DNA of 64,000 nucleotides from Lysobacter arenosi (GTDB lineage Bacteria > Pseudomonadota > Gammaproteobacteria > Xanthomonadales > Xanthomonadaceae), in the NCBI RefSeq assembly GCF_016613475.2, contig NZ_CP071517.1, positions 1,922,001-1,986,000 of the forward strand, read 5' to 3'. The notes below the pieces were generated by a model. That model was given only the letters and a program-made list of their open reading frames with translations, did not search any database and was not told the DNA's origin. Shown here in pieces: positions 23,594-33,921 of the stretch (the first letter of the stretch is position 1; each line of letters opens with the position of its first letter). The position numbers and the translations under genes are program-made.

Positions 23594-25183
23594 ATGTTGG
23601 ATGCCGATCTCAAGACCCAGTTGCAGGCGTACCTGGAAAAGGTCACGCAGCCGATCGAGCTGGTCGCTTCGCTCGATGACGGCGAAAAGTCGCGCGAGCT
23701 CGAGGCCCTGCTGCAGGACGTCGCCTCGCTGTCCGACAAGATTTCCTATGCGCGCCGCGATGACGATGCGCGCAAGCCCTCGTTCGCGATCAACCGCGTC
23801 GGCACCGATGTCGGTGTGCGCTTCGCGGGCATCCCGATGGGCCACGAATTCACTTCGCTGGTGCTGGCCCTGCTGCAGGTCGGCGGCCACCCGTCGAAGG
23901 CCGCGCCGGAGCTGCTCGAGCAGGTCCGCGACCTCGAAGGCGAGTACGTGTTCGAGACGTTCATGTCGCTCTCGTGCCAGAGCTGCCCGGATACGGTGCA
24001 GGCGCTGAACCTGATGAGCGTGATCAACCCCAATATCCGCCACGTCGCCATCGACGGCGCGCTCTACCAGGACGAAGTCGAGCAGCGCCAGGTGATGTCG
24101 GTGCCGACCGTGTTCCTCAATGGCCAGCCGTTCGACCAGGGTCGCATGACCATCGAGCAGGTACTGGCCAAGCTCGACACAGGCGCTTCGCAGCGCGATG
24201 CCGAGAAGATCAGCGCCAAGGATGCTTTTGACGTTCTCGTCGTCGGCGGCGGCCCGGCCGGCGCAGCAGCGGCGATCTACGCCGCACGCAAGGGCATCCG
24301 CACCGGCATCGCAGGCGAGCGCTTCGGTGGACAGGTGCTCGACACCATGGCGATCGAGAACTTCATCTCGGTGACCTACACCGAGGGCCCGAAGCTGGCC
24401 AGCGCGCTGGAGCAGCACGTGCGCGAGTACGACGTCGACATCATGAACCTGCAGCGCGCGAGCAAGCTCATTCCGGCCAGCGAGCCGGGCGGCCTGATCG
24501 AAGTGCAGCTCGAGAATGGCGCATCGCTGAAGTCGCGCAGCGTGGTGCTGGCCACCGGCGCACGCTGGCGGCAGATGAACGTGCCCGGCGAAGAGCAGTA
24601 CCGCAACAAGGGCGTGGCCTATTGCCCGCACTGCGACGGCCCGCTGTTCAAGGGCAAGCGCGTGGCGGTCATCGGCGGCGGCAACTCCGGCGTCGAGGCC
24701 GCTATCGACCTGGCCGGCATCGTCAGCCATGTCACCCTGATCGAGTTCGACAACCAGCTGCGCGCCGACGATGTCCTGCAGCGCAAGCTGCGCAGCCTCG
24801 CCAATGTCACCGTCGTCACCAGCGGCCAGACCACCGAAGTGCTCGGTGATGGCCAGAAGGTCAATGGCCTGGTCTACAAGGACCGCATCGGCGGCGATTC
24901 GCATCGCGTCGAGCTGGAAGGCGTCTTCGTGCAGATCGGCCTGCTGCCCAACAGCGAGTGGCTCAAGGGCACGGTGGCGCTGTCGCCGCGTGGCGAGATC
25001 GAAGTCGATGCCTACGGGCGCACCTCGATCCCGGGCGTGTTCGCCGCGGGCGACGTCACGACCGTGCCGTACAAGCAGATCGTGATCGCGATGGGTGAAG
25101 GCTCGAAGGCTGCGCTGAGCGCGTTCGACCATCTGATCCGTACCAGTGCACCGGCGGAGACCGCGGCTGCGGTCGCGGCCTGA
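23594..25183 (+). CDS. ahpF: Alkyl hydroperoxide reductase subunit F
   Basis: A 529-residue NADH-dependent flavoprotein disulfide reductase that recycles AhpC. N-terminal tandem-thioredoxin domain (about 1-195) with the redox pair C128-x-x-C131 (LSCQSCPD); FAD/NAD domain from about 210 with [10 protein letters not shown], the second dithiol CPHCDG (about 343-346), [10 protein letters not shown] and the FAD-binding VFAAGDVT near the end. The start at 23594 matches the E. coli length. It is separated from ahpC by 197 bases carrying a GC palindrome. Confidence 0.97.
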   Translation: MLDADLKTQLQAYLEKVTQPIELVASLDDGEKSRELEALLQDVASLSDKISYARRDDDARKPSFAINRVGTDVGVRFAGIPMGHEFTSLVLALLQVGGHPSKAAPELLEQVRDLEGEYVFETFMSLSCQSCPDTVQALNLMSVINPNIRHVAIDGALYQDEVEQRQVMSVPTVFLNGQPFDQGRMTIEQVLAKLDTGASQRDAEKISAKDAFDVLVVGGGPAGAAAAIYAARKGIRTGIAGERFGGQVLDTMAIENFISVTYTEGPKLASALEQHVREYDVDIMNLQRASKLIPASEPGGLIEVQLENGASLKSRSVVLATGARWRQMNVPGEEQYRNKGVAYCPHCDGPLFKGKRVAVIGGGNSGVEAAIDLAGIVSHVTLIEFDNQLRADDVLQRKLRSLANVTVVTSGQTTEVLGDGQKVNGLVYKDRIGGDSHRVELEGVFVQIGLLPNSEWLKGTVALSPRGEIEVDAYGRTSIPGVFAAGDVTTVPYKQIVIAMGEGSKAALSAFDHLIRTSAPAETAAAVAA

Positions 25184-25186
25184 ACC

Positions 25187-25278
25187 GTCGTTCCCGCGCA
25201 AGCGGGAAGCCAAGGACGTTGCTTTCCGCTTGAGCAAAGGCGACGTCCATGGATCCCCGCCTTCGCGGGGATGACGGG
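25187..25278. repeat. REP-like pair, copies e and f
   Basis: CGTTCCCGC-gcaa-GCGGGAA at about 25187-25212 and TGGATCCCCGCCTTCGCGGG plus GATGACGGG at 25248-25278 lie in opposite orientation, between the ahpF stop and the oxyR start. The spacer keeps the GGACGTTGCTTTCCGCTTGAG motif-like stretch, so this pair may be one larger element. Confidence 0.65.
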
Positions 25279-25372
25279 ACGCGTAGGGTCAAGGATTGAA
25301 ATAGACGTTGTAGATGGAAGGCAGCACAACAAACCCGATCTGTCCGTCGCTCTGCAAGTTGGAGAACCACTC

Positions 25373-26308
25373 TTGAACCTGCGCGACCTCAAGTACCTGG
25401 TAGCCCTCGCCGACCACAAGCATTTCGGCCGCGCCGCCGCGGCCAGCTTCGTCAGCCAGCCGACGCTGTCGACGCAGATCAAGAAGCTCGAGGACGAACT
25501 CGGCGTCGCTCTGGTCGAACGCGCGCCACGAAGGGTGATGCTCACCCCGGTCGGGCGTGAAGTCGCCGAGCGCGCGCGCAAGGTCATCGCCGATGTCGAG
25601 CAGATGGCCGAGATTGCGCGGCGCAGCCAGGACCCCGAGGCCGGCACGGTGCGGTTGGGACTGTTCCCGACGCTGGGCCCTTACCTCCTCCCGCACGTGG
25701 TGGCGCCGCTGCGCCAGCGTTTCCCGCGCCTGGAACTGCTGCTGGTCGAAGAGAAGACCGACCAGATCCTGGCGCGTCTGCGCGACGGCCGCCTCGATGC
25801 CGGCCTGCTCGCACTGCCCATCCACGACGACCAGCTGCACGTGGAAGTGCTGTTCGACGAACCGTTCCTGCTGGCGGTGCCGCAACAGCACCCGATGGCC
25901 GACCAGGACTCGCTCGACATCAACGATCTCGACAACCAGCACCTGCTCCTGCTCGAGGAAGGCCACTGCCTGCGCGACCAGGCACTGGACGTGTGCCACA
26001 TGGCCGGTGCCGGCGAACGCGACGGCTTCCGCGCCACCAGCCTGGAGACGCTGCGGCAGATGGTCGCCGCGGGCGTCGGCATCACCCTGCTGCCGATGCT
26101 GGCCGTGCAGCCGCCGGTGCCGGTCTCGTCCGACATCCACCTGTTGAGTTTCCGCGGCGAAGCACCGCACCGGCAGATCGCGATGGTCTGGCGTCGCAGC
26201 TCGGCGATGGGCGACTTCCTGATGCAGCTGGCCGGCGAGTTCCGCAAGTTGCCGGCCTCGTTGCTGGTGCCGCCGAAGACGCAGGTCGCGCAGGCGTTGT
26301 CGGTGTAG
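25373..26308 (+). CDS. oxyR: Hydrogen-peroxide-sensing regulator OxyR
   Basis: A 311-residue LysR-type regulator. HTH about residues 18-40 (HFGRAAAASFVSQPTLSTQI); sensor domain with the redox cysteines C199 and C208 in GHCLRDQALDVC, exactly the E. coli OxyR spacing and numbering when counted from the TTG at 25373. That start is preferred over an upstream ATG at 25271, which would lie inside the REP pair; GGAGAA lies 8-9 bases upstream. It is oxidised by peroxide and would activate ahpC through the sites upstream of it. Confidence 0.95.
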   Translation: MNLRDLKYLVALADHKHFGRAAAASFVSQPTLSTQIKKLEDELGVALVERAPRRVMLTPVGREVAERARKVIADVEQMAEIARRSQDPEAGTVRLGLFPTLGPYLLPHVVAPLRQRFPRLELLLVEEKTDQILARLRDGRLDAGLLALPIHDDQLHVEVLFDEPFLLAVPQQHPMADQDSLDINDLDNQHLLLLEEGHCLRDQALDVCHMAGAGERDGFRATSLETLRQMVAAGVGITLLPMLAVQPPVPVSSDIHLLSFRGEAPHRQIAMVWRRSSAMGDFLMQLAGEFRKLPASLLVPPKTQVAQALSV

Positions 26309-26311
26309 CAG

Positions 26312-26887
26312 TCACTCCAGCCCGGTCTGGCCCAGGCGATAGCGCGTGAGCACCGTTCCGGTCGCGAGCATGGCCGTGATGAGCAGGGTCGACACCACGT
26401 GCACGCGTGGATTGCTCGACAGCGCGCACGCCACCATCAACCCGATCCCCGTCACCTGCACCAGCCGGAACGGGATCAGCAGTGGTCGCAACCCCATCAG
26501 CGGTTCAATGACGATCCCCCACACGGCAGCCACGATCAGCATGCCGAAGAACACCTTGCGCGCGTCGTAATAGTGCTTCTTGACGTCGATGGTGCCGTCG
26601 ATCAGCTCCGGCAGGAACGCGTGGCTGGCAATGCACAGCGTGGCCGGTCCGATCAGGACGAAGGCGAACTCGCCATAGGTCCAGTCGCGCTCCGCACGCA
26701 TCGCCCAGAACGACCACCACATCTGGATGTGCAGGGCGATAAGCAAACCGATCCAGATGCTGTGCAGCCAATAGGGCGAGACGCGCTTGCGGATCTGGAC
26801 CATGTTGCCGATGCCGGCGAACAGCTGGGTCATGCCCAGGCCCAGCACCAGGGACACCATCACCGACAGGTAATTGAATGCGTCCAT
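26312..26887 (-). CDS. Membrane protein of unknown function
   Basis: A 191-residue protein with five or six predicted membrane segments (about 1-22, 40-60, 75-95, 113-130, 135-155, 160-180). Polar residues in the first segments (Q21, N28) and an Asp/Lys-rich loop (DGTIDVKKHYYDARK) are visible. I cannot assign a family. It is convergent with oxyR and 73 bases from apt on the same strand. Its composition matches the surrounding genes. Confidence 0.7.
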   Translation of the reverse strand: MDAFNYLSVMVSLVLGLGMTQLFAGIGNMVQIRKRVSPYWLHSIWIGLLIALHIQMWWSFWAMRAERDWTYGEFAFVLIGPATLCIASHAFLPELIDGTIDVKKHYYDARKVFFGMLIVAAVWGIVIEPLMGLRPLLIPFRLVQVTGIGLMVACALSSNPRVHVVSTLLITAMLATGTVLTRYRLGQTGLE

Positions 26888-26960
26888 CCGCCCCTACAGG
26901 CTGCCGAGCCGCAGTCAGGCTACCGGCCGGGCGCGTGGGCGGCGTGAATGCCGTGCCGTC

Positions 26961-27479
26961 CTAGTAACGAAGCAGCGCGTGCAGCGGGGTCGCGCCCGGC
27001 CAGCGCGAACGCCCCTGCAATGCTTCCAGCTCGATCAGCACGCTTGCGCCGACCAGTTCGGCGCCGAGCTTGAGCACCAGTTCCTGCGCCGCCGCAAGCG
27101 TGCCGCCGGTGGCCAGCACGTCGTCGACGATCAGGGTCCGCTCGCCCGGCCGCAGTGCGTCATTGCGTGCCTGCAAGCGGTCGCTGCCGTACTCGAGCTG
27201 GTAGGCGACCTCGACCAGCGGCGGCGGCAGCTTGCCCGGCTTGCGCAGGGGCACGAAGCCGGCGTGCAGCTTCTGCGCCAGCGCCGCACCGAAGATGAAG
27301 CCACGCGACTCGATCCCGCACACCGCCTGCACCTCGCTGCCCTGCCAGGGTTCGGCCAGTGCATCGATGCAGCGGGCAAAGCCGCCGGCGTCGGCGAGCA
27401 GCGGGGTGACATCGCGGAACACCACGCCCGGCTTGGGGAAGTCGGCGACTTCGCGGATCAGGGAGTCGAAGTAGGACAT
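26961..27479 (-). CDS. apt: Adenine phosphoribosyltransferase
   Basis: A 172-residue purine-salvage enzyme converting adenine and PRPP to AMP. The PRPP-binding motif is TLIVDDVLATGGTLAAAQ (about 119-136) and the adenine-side GIESRGFIFGAALA (about 56-69). The N-terminal FPKPGVVFRDVTPLL (residues 15-29) is diagnostic of Apt. ATG at 27479 gives normal length. Confidence 0.95.
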   Translation of the reverse strand: MSYFDSLIREVADFPKPGVVFRDVTPLLADAGGFARCIDALAEPWQGSEVQAVCGIESRGFIFGAALAQKLHAGFVPLRKPGKLPPPLVEVAYQLEYGSDRLQARNDALRPGERTLIVDDVLATGGTLAAAQELVLKLGAELVGASVLIELEALQGRSRWPGATPLHALLRY

Positions 27480-27534
27480 GGCAGGGCCAAAGTGGGGGGC
27501 GGGAGACGATACCCCATGCGCCCGGGACGGCAGC

Positions 27535-27804
27535 TCAGGCCGGCAGCAGGCCCGGCGGGAGGTCGGAGGCTTCCTCGCCGCCGTCCTCCGGCGGCTGGTT
27601 CAGCGGCAGCGCAGCGACTATTTCACTGGCTTCGGGCCAGACCACGTCCGGCACGCACACCAGGATCGTGCCGAACAGGGGCAATTCGCCCATTCCGCCC
27701 AGCAGCGCCTCGCCCTTGAGGAACACCGGGATCTCCTGGGCTTCCAGGGCATGGCGCACCAGGTGGGCGTCGATCAGGTTGGCGGCTTCGTAGACGACTT
27801 TCAT
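27535..27804 (-). CDS. DUF2007 domain protein
   Basis: An 89-residue soluble protein. The pattern MKVVYEAANLIDAHLVRHALEAQEIPVFL is typical for DUF2007 (signal-transducing PII-like fold; known members bind other proteins but are otherwise uncharacterised). It ends with an acidic, Pro-rich tail. The start at 27804 was chosen; an upstream frame to 28272 overlaps glnS and is spurious. It is divergent from glnS, with a REP copy between. Confidence 0.8.
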   Translation of the reverse strand: MKVVYEAANLIDAHLVRHALEAQEIPVFLKGEALLGGMGELPLFGTILVCVPDVVWPEASEIVAALPLNQPPEDGGEEASDLPPGLLPA

Positions 27805-27866
27805 GGGGGAATCCACGGTGAGGCTGTGGATCAGAATACGCCCGGCCCGGGACGCCGCGTACATGG

Positions 27867-27893
27867 GGCCCCGGCGCTCGCCGGGATGACGGG
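27867..27893. repeat. REP-like hairpin, copy g, in the glnS leader
   Basis: GGCCCCGGCG-ctcg-CCGGGATGACGGG at 27867-27893 lies 37 bases before the glnS ATG (27931), so it is within or next to the glnS 5' leader or promoter. Confidence 0.6.
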
Positions 27894-27930
27894 CTAAACT
27901 TCCCGGTCTTCCCCGCCCGTGCGATCCCGA

Positions 27931-29703
<1,773 letters not shown>

Positions 29704-29714
29704 GGAGAAAGGCC

Positions 29715-30155
29715 ATGCTTCGCCTGTCGACGATGGTGATCGCCGTGCTGCTGATGCTGTGCGCATGTGCCGCACCGCCCGCTGACCCGGCCCAGGCGGC
29801 GACGCCGCAGCCCGCGGCAACGCCGGTGGCGCCAGCCGCGCCGCCAGCGCCCACGCCGGCTGCCGGCCCCGCTCCTGCGCAGTCGGTGGCAGCGCCTGCG
29901 GCCATCAAGATCGACCGCAGCTGCCGCAGCGACAACGACTGCGCGATCAAGGACGTCGGCAACTGCTGCGGCGCGATGCCGGCCTGCGTCAACGTCAACA
30001 GTCCGACCGATCCGCAGGGCGTCCAGGACGCCTGTGCAAAGAGCGGTCGCATGGGCGTGTGCGGTTTCAGGCAGATCGAGAGCTGCCAGTGCGTGCAGGG
30101 GCAATGCAAGGAACAGGCCTCTGCCCTCGAGCAGGGCCCGGAGCAGGTGCGCTGA
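29715..30155 (+). CDS. Cysteine-rich lipoprotein with Pro/Ala-rich linker
   Basis: A 146-residue exported lipoprotein: hydrophobic signal (MLRLSTMVIAVLLMLCACA) with lipobox Cys at about 16-18, then a 45-residue Ala/Pro linker, then a compact domain with ten cysteines (RSC, NDC, NCC, ACV, DAC, GVC, SCQC, GQC), enough for five disulfides. It is translated just after glnS (11 bases) and overlaps the deaminase gene at 30155 by one base. I do not recognise the Cys-rich fold. Its location in the outer or inner membrane is inference. Confidence 0.75.
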   Translation: MLRLSTMVIAVLLMLCACAAPPADPAQAATPQPAATPVAPAAPPAPTPAAGPAPAQSVAAPAAIKIDRSCRSDNDCAIKDVGNCCGAMPACVNVNSPTDPQGVQDACAKSGRMGVCGFRQIESCQCVQGQCKEQASALEQGPEQVR

Positions 30156-30730
30156 TGTTGTATGCCCAGGTCCACCTGACCCTGCCTGCGTGGGTGCACG
30201 AGGCGGTTGACGCCGACCGCGCCTACGTCGGCGACGAGGCCAAGGTCGCGTTGGCCATCGAGCTGTCGCGACTGAACATCGAGGCCGCCACCGGCGGCCC
30301 GTTCGGCGCGGCCGTGTTCGGTCCCGACGACCGCATCATCTCCATCGGCGTGAACCGCGTGCTGCCCCACAGCTGTTCGCTGGCGCATGCCGAAACCATG
30401 GCCTACATGCTGGCGCAGCAGCGCACGCAGCGTGCACGCCTCAATGAGGACGCCGATGGCCAGCGTGTCGGCCCGATCACGCTCGCCACGTCTTCGCAAC
30501 CGTGCTGCCAGTGCTATGGCGCCACCGTGTGGGCAGGCGTCGACCGGCTGCTGATCGGCGCGCGCAGCGACGACGTCGAAGAGTTGACCGAGTTCGACGA
30601 AGGCCCACTGCCGGCCGACTGGGCCGGCGAACTCGAGCGTCGCGGAATACAGGTCGTGCGAGACATCCACCGCGGCGATGCGCGCGAGGTGCTGCGCACC
30701 TACGGCGAACTCGGCGGCGAGCGCTACTGA
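30155..30730 (+). CDS. Nucleoside/cytidine-type zinc deaminase
   Basis: A 191-residue CDA-fold deaminase. The zinc site is H-A-E (in CSLAHAETMA, about 75) plus P-C-x2-C (SSQPCCQCYGA, about 112). Preceding segments (NIEAATGGPFGAAVFG) match the guanine/cytosine deaminase branch. The substrate cannot be told from sequence; guanine, cytosine or nucleoside deamination are possible. Start is the ATG at 30155, overlapping the previous stop. It ends directly at the rlmM start codon. Confidence 0.83.
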   Translation: MLYAQVHLTLPAWVHEAVDADRAYVGDEAKVALAIELSRLNIEAATGGPFGAAVFGPDDRIISIGVNRVLPHSCSLAHAETMAYMLAQQRTQRARLNEDADGQRVGPITLATSSQPCCQCYGATVWAGVDRLLIGARSDDVEELTEFDEGPLPADWAGELERRGIQVVRDIHRGDAREVLRTYGELGGERY

Positions 30731-31813
30731 GTGAGCACCGACTCCCCCATCGCCGACGCCCTGCTCTGCTACTGCCGCCCCGGCTTCGAACCGGAACTGG
30801 CCGCCGAGCTGAGCGAGCGCGCCGCGCTGCTCGACCTGCCCGGCTATGCGCGCACGCAGCGCAACCAGGCCTACGTCGAATTCCTCGGCACCGATGCGGT
30901 CGCGCTGTCGCGGGCATTGCCGTACGACGATCTGATCTTCGCCCGGCAGAAGCTGTTGCGACTGGCCGATCTGCAGGGACTGGACCCGAGCGATCGCATC
31001 ACGCCGATCATCAATGCACTGCATGCGGCCTACCCCGATGGCAGGCCGTCGGCCTATGGCGACGTATGGGTCGAGCATCCCGATTCCGACGAAGCCAAGC
31101 CGCTGGCCGGACTGGCGCGCAGCTTCGGCAACGCGCTGCGCCCGGCGCTGCGCAAGGCCGGCTGGCTGACCCGCATCGACGACCCGCGACGTCCGCGCCT
31201 GCACGTGATCTTCCTCGCAGGTGACCACGCCATGCTCGCGCAGGCGAGTCCGCGCGACGGCTCGCCGTGGCAGCTGGGCATTCCGCGCCTGCGCATGCAC
31301 GCCGATGCGCCGAGTCGCTCCGCACTGAAGCTCGAGGAAGCACTGCTCACGCTGGTGCACGAGCACGAGCGCGAGAAACTGTTCCGCGACAACATGCGCG
31401 CCGCCGATCTCGGCGCGGCACCTGGCGGCTGGACCTGGGTGATGATGCGCCAGGGCCTGCGCGTGATCTCGATCGACAACGGACCGCTGCGTCCGGAACT
31501 GCTCGACAGCGGCCGGGTCGAGCACCTTCGCGCGGACGGTTTCCAGTGGCAACCCAAGGGCCCGCTGGACTGGATGGTCTGCGACATGGTCGAACAGCCG
31601 CGCCGCGTCGCCGAGCGCATGGCGACGTGGATCCGTGAAGGCTGGTGCAGGCACACCATCTTCAACCTGAAGCTGCCGATGAAGAAGCGCTGGGAAGAAA
31701 CCCGGCTGTGCCTGGAGCTGTTCGAGCGGCAGGCGGAGAAACCGCTGACCATCCGCGCGCGCCAGCTCTACCACGATCGCGAGGAAATCACCGTCTTCGC
31801 GACACCGCAATGA
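30731..31813 (+). CDS. rlmM: 23S rRNA C2498 2'-O-methyltransferase RlmM
   Basis: A 360-residue SAM-dependent methyltransferase. The N-terminal THUMP-like part (about 1-170) binds RNA; the Rossmann methyltransferase follows, with the SAM motif AADLGAAPGGWTWVM (about 219-233) and the K-D-K-E type residues (DWMVCDMVEQP, FNLKLPMKKRW). Starts with GTG at 30731 directly after the preceding TGA. It modifies C2498 of 23S rRNA. Confidence 0.93.
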   Translation: MSTDSPIADALLCYCRPGFEPELAAELSERAALLDLPGYARTQRNQAYVEFLGTDAVALSRALPYDDLIFARQKLLRLADLQGLDPSDRITPIINALHAAYPDGRPSAYGDVWVEHPDSDEAKPLAGLARSFGNALRPALRKAGWLTRIDDPRRPRLHVIFLAGDHAMLAQASPRDGSPWQLGIPRLRMHADAPSRSALKLEEALLTLVHEHEREKLFRDNMRAADLGAAPGGWTWVMMRQGLRVISIDNGPLRPELLDSGRVEHLRADGFQWQPKGPLDWMVCDMVEQPRRVAERMATWIREGWCRHTIFNLKLPMKKRWEETRLCLELFERQAEKPLTIRARQLYHDREEITVFATPQ

Positions 31814-31925
31814 CGCCTTCCTCACCTGCGTGAACGTTGCGCATCGCGTGAACATGAAATTTATCGGCGGTTGATGATTGCGGGACTAGCGTCGCCCCTG
31901 CCTACAAGCACAGGGAGAGCAGACG

Positions 31926-32636
31926 ATGAATTCCGCGAACGGCGTCACCTCGAACAGCAATACCAGCAAGGTCCTCGCTACGGCGCTGCTGGTCGCGCTC
32001 GCATCGACCGGCACGGCGATGGCGCAACGCACGCAGGCCAGCCCCGCCAAGTCGCAGCAGCAGGCCGAAGCCGCCGCGAAGGCGGCCACCGACAAGGCCA
32101 ACGCCGCGCGCGAGAGTGCCGCCAGCGCCCGCGAAGCGACAGCGACCGCAGCCCCGGGCTACGGTCCCTCCGCGTCGCAGCACGCCAGCGATGCACAGGA
32201 TGCGGCCAACCGCGCGGTCAATGCCGCCCATGACGCGCATGGTGCCCAGGATGTCGCCACCGTCGGCGCCAATCCGGCATCCGGCGCGGCCGAGGCGCGC
32301 GAGGCGGCATCAGTCGCCGGGGCGGCCAGCGCGCAGGCACAGCAGGCTGCCGATGCAGCCGTGCAGGCGGCGACACCACCTGCGCCGGCCGTTCCGGCTA
32401 CGCCAGCCGTTCCGGCGATGGCCGCCAGCGCGCAGCAGCAGGTCAACGTGACCTCGAGTCCGCCGAATTCGACGCTGGCGGCGAAGGTCGATTTCGATTC
32501 GCTTGATGCCGACCGCGACGGCAACCTCAGTCGCACCGAAGTGGCGACCGACACCACGCTGGCGACCGACTTCGCCCGCATCGACGCCGATCACAACGGC
32601 CGCATCACCCGCAAGGAACTTGCCGGCGGCAAGTAA
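31926..32636 (+). CDS. Exported Ala-rich protein with C-terminal EF-hand pair
   Basis: A 236-residue protein with a signal peptide (about 17-33, ending GTAMA), a long low-complexity Ala/Gln/Asp/Ser region (about 35-175) that is predicted helical or coiled, a Pro-Ala hinge, and a C-terminal pair of EF-hand loops: DADRDGNLSRTE (about 197-208) and DADHNGRITRKE (about 220-231). Both have Asp at positions 1 and 3 and Glu at 12, so they should bind calcium. An upstream gap of 112 bases holds the promoter. Role unknown; cell-envelope calcium binding is inference. Confidence 0.78.
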   Translation: MNSANGVTSNSNTSKVLATALLVALASTGTAMAQRTQASPAKSQQQAEAAAKAATDKANAARESAASAREATATAAPGYGPSASQHASDAQDAANRAVNAAHDAHGAQDVATVGANPASGAAEAREAASVAGAASAQAQQAADAAVQAATPPAPAVPATPAVPAMAASAQQQVNVTSSPPNSTLAAKVDFDSLDADRDGNLSRTEVATDTTLATDFARIDADHNGRITRKELAGGK

Positions 32637-32681
32637 GGGCATGCCGCGCATGCGCACGCATTGAAGACGGGGGTATGCAAG

Positions 32682-32712
32682 CCATCCCTTCCCACGGACC
32701 GGGAAGGGATGG
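32682..32712. terminator. 12-bp stem hairpin between convergent genes
   Basis: CCATCCCTTCCC (32682-32693), 7-base loop, GGGAAGGGATGG (32701-32712) with no mismatch. It lies between the EF-hand gene (ending 32636) and the convergent hydroxylase gene (stop at 32722). No clear T-run follows on either side, so an intrinsic terminator role is likely but not certain. Confidence 0.55.
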
Positions 32713-32721
32713 CGGAGACTG

Positions 32722-33921
32722 TCAAAGCCCGGCAGCGTGACGCCAGAAGGCGTGGGTCAGCGGCGGCAGCCGCCCGACCAGGCCCAGCAACGGCCCGCGC
32801 ACCAGGGTGGGGACCATGGCATCGTTCGAGAACAGGCGGTTGATGCCGTCGAACGCATACGCCGATACAGCATTGGCACTTCGCTGCTGTCGCGCCCAGC
32901 GTGCCAGCCGTTGCGGCGAACCTGGATCGATGCCGCGCTGGTGCGCATTCGCCACGACAGCGCGCAGCGTCGTCACATCGCGCAGGCCGAGGTTGACGCC
33001 CTGCCCGGCCAGCGGGTGCACGGCGTGCGCGGCGTCGCCAATCACCGCAAGGCGCCCGGCGGCCTGGCTCTGCGCAAGCTGCAGGCGCAGTGGAAACGCC
33101 GCCCGCTTCGACACAGCAACCAACGAGCCAAGGCGTCCGGCGAATGCCGCCTCCAGTTCGCCGAGGAACATGCTCGCTTCGACCTGCAGCAGTCGCGCGG
33201 CCTTGTCGTCGGGCAAGGTCCAGACGATCGAGCTGGTGTGCGCGTCGCTGGCGAACGGCAGGAATGCCAGCGGGCCGGTCGGCAGGAAACGCTGCCAGCA
33301 TGTCGCCTGGTGCGGCAGCTCGCTGCGGACGAAGGCGACCAGGCCGCGCTGGCCGTAGTCGTGCCGCGGCGCCTCGATTCCGGCCAAGGCGCGCAGTTTC
33401 GACTCGGCACCGTCGGCCGCCACGACCAGACGTGCGCGCAACGACAGTCCGCTCTGCAGTTCCACGCTCCCGCCCTGCTCGTCCTGCGCGAACGCGGTGA
33501 CCGCGTCGGGGCAGTGCAACTGCACGCCCGCGGCTGGCAGTGCTTTCCACAAGCGATCGACCAGCAAGGCATGTTCGACGATCCAGCCCAGCTCGCGCCG
33601 GCCGAACGCGTCGGCATCGAACGCGAGCTCGCCACCGCCCGCCGCATCCCACACGCGCATCGAGCGATACGGCTGCGCGCGCGCATCGCGCACGCCCGAC
33701 CAGGCTCCCAGGTCGTCGAGCAGCGCAGCATTGTCCGGCGCGAAGGCATAGACGCGCAGATCGATGGCGTCCGATTCGGTCGCTTCCGGCCGCCATGCCG
33801 GCGGTTCGCGCGCTTCGACCAGGGCCACGCGCAGGCCGTCGCGGGCAAACGCGAGTGCCGCCGCGGCACCGACGACGCCGGCACCGACCACGATCACATC
33901 AAGGCCACCGCGCCGGCTCAT
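32722..33921 (-). CDS. FAD-dependent ubiquinone-biosynthesis hydroxylase (UbiI/UbiF/VisC family)
   Basis: A 399-residue flavoprotein aromatic hydroxylase. The FAD-binding GxGxxG is VIVVGAGVVGAAAALAFA (about 10-25), the second motif is DAIDLRVYAF, and the third is IGDAAHAVHPLAGQGVNLGLRD (about 288-308), the UbiH/UbiF hallmark. Which ring position it hydroxylates is not certain. The ATG at 33921 overlaps the UbiH stop by 4 bases, so the two form an operon. The product acts in aerobic ubiquinone synthesis. Confidence 0.85.
   Translation of the reverse strand: MSRRGGLDVIVVGAGVVGAAAALAFARDGLRVALVEAREPPAWRPEATESDAIDLRVYAFAPDNAALLDDLGAWSGVRDARAQPYRSMRVWDAAGGGELAFDADAFGRRELGWIVEHALLVDRLWKALPAAGVQLHCPDAVTAFAQDEQGGSVELQSGLSLRARLVVAADGAESKLRALAGIEAPRHDYGQRGLVAFVRSELPHQATCWQRFLPTGPLAFLPFASDAHTSSIVWTLPDDKAARLLQVEASMFLGELEAAFAGRLGSLVAVSKRAAFPLRLQLAQSQAAGRLAVIGDAAHAVHPLAGQGVNLGLRDVTTLRAVVANAHQRGIDPGSPQRLARWARQQRSANAVSAYAFDGINRLFSNDAMVPTLVRGPLLGLVGRLPPLTHAFWRHAAGL

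Noticed and set aside
26399..26947. His/Gln-rich plus-strand frame opposite the membrane protein
   Set aside because: Shadow of the membrane protein gene on the minus strand; composition is typical antisense GC bias.
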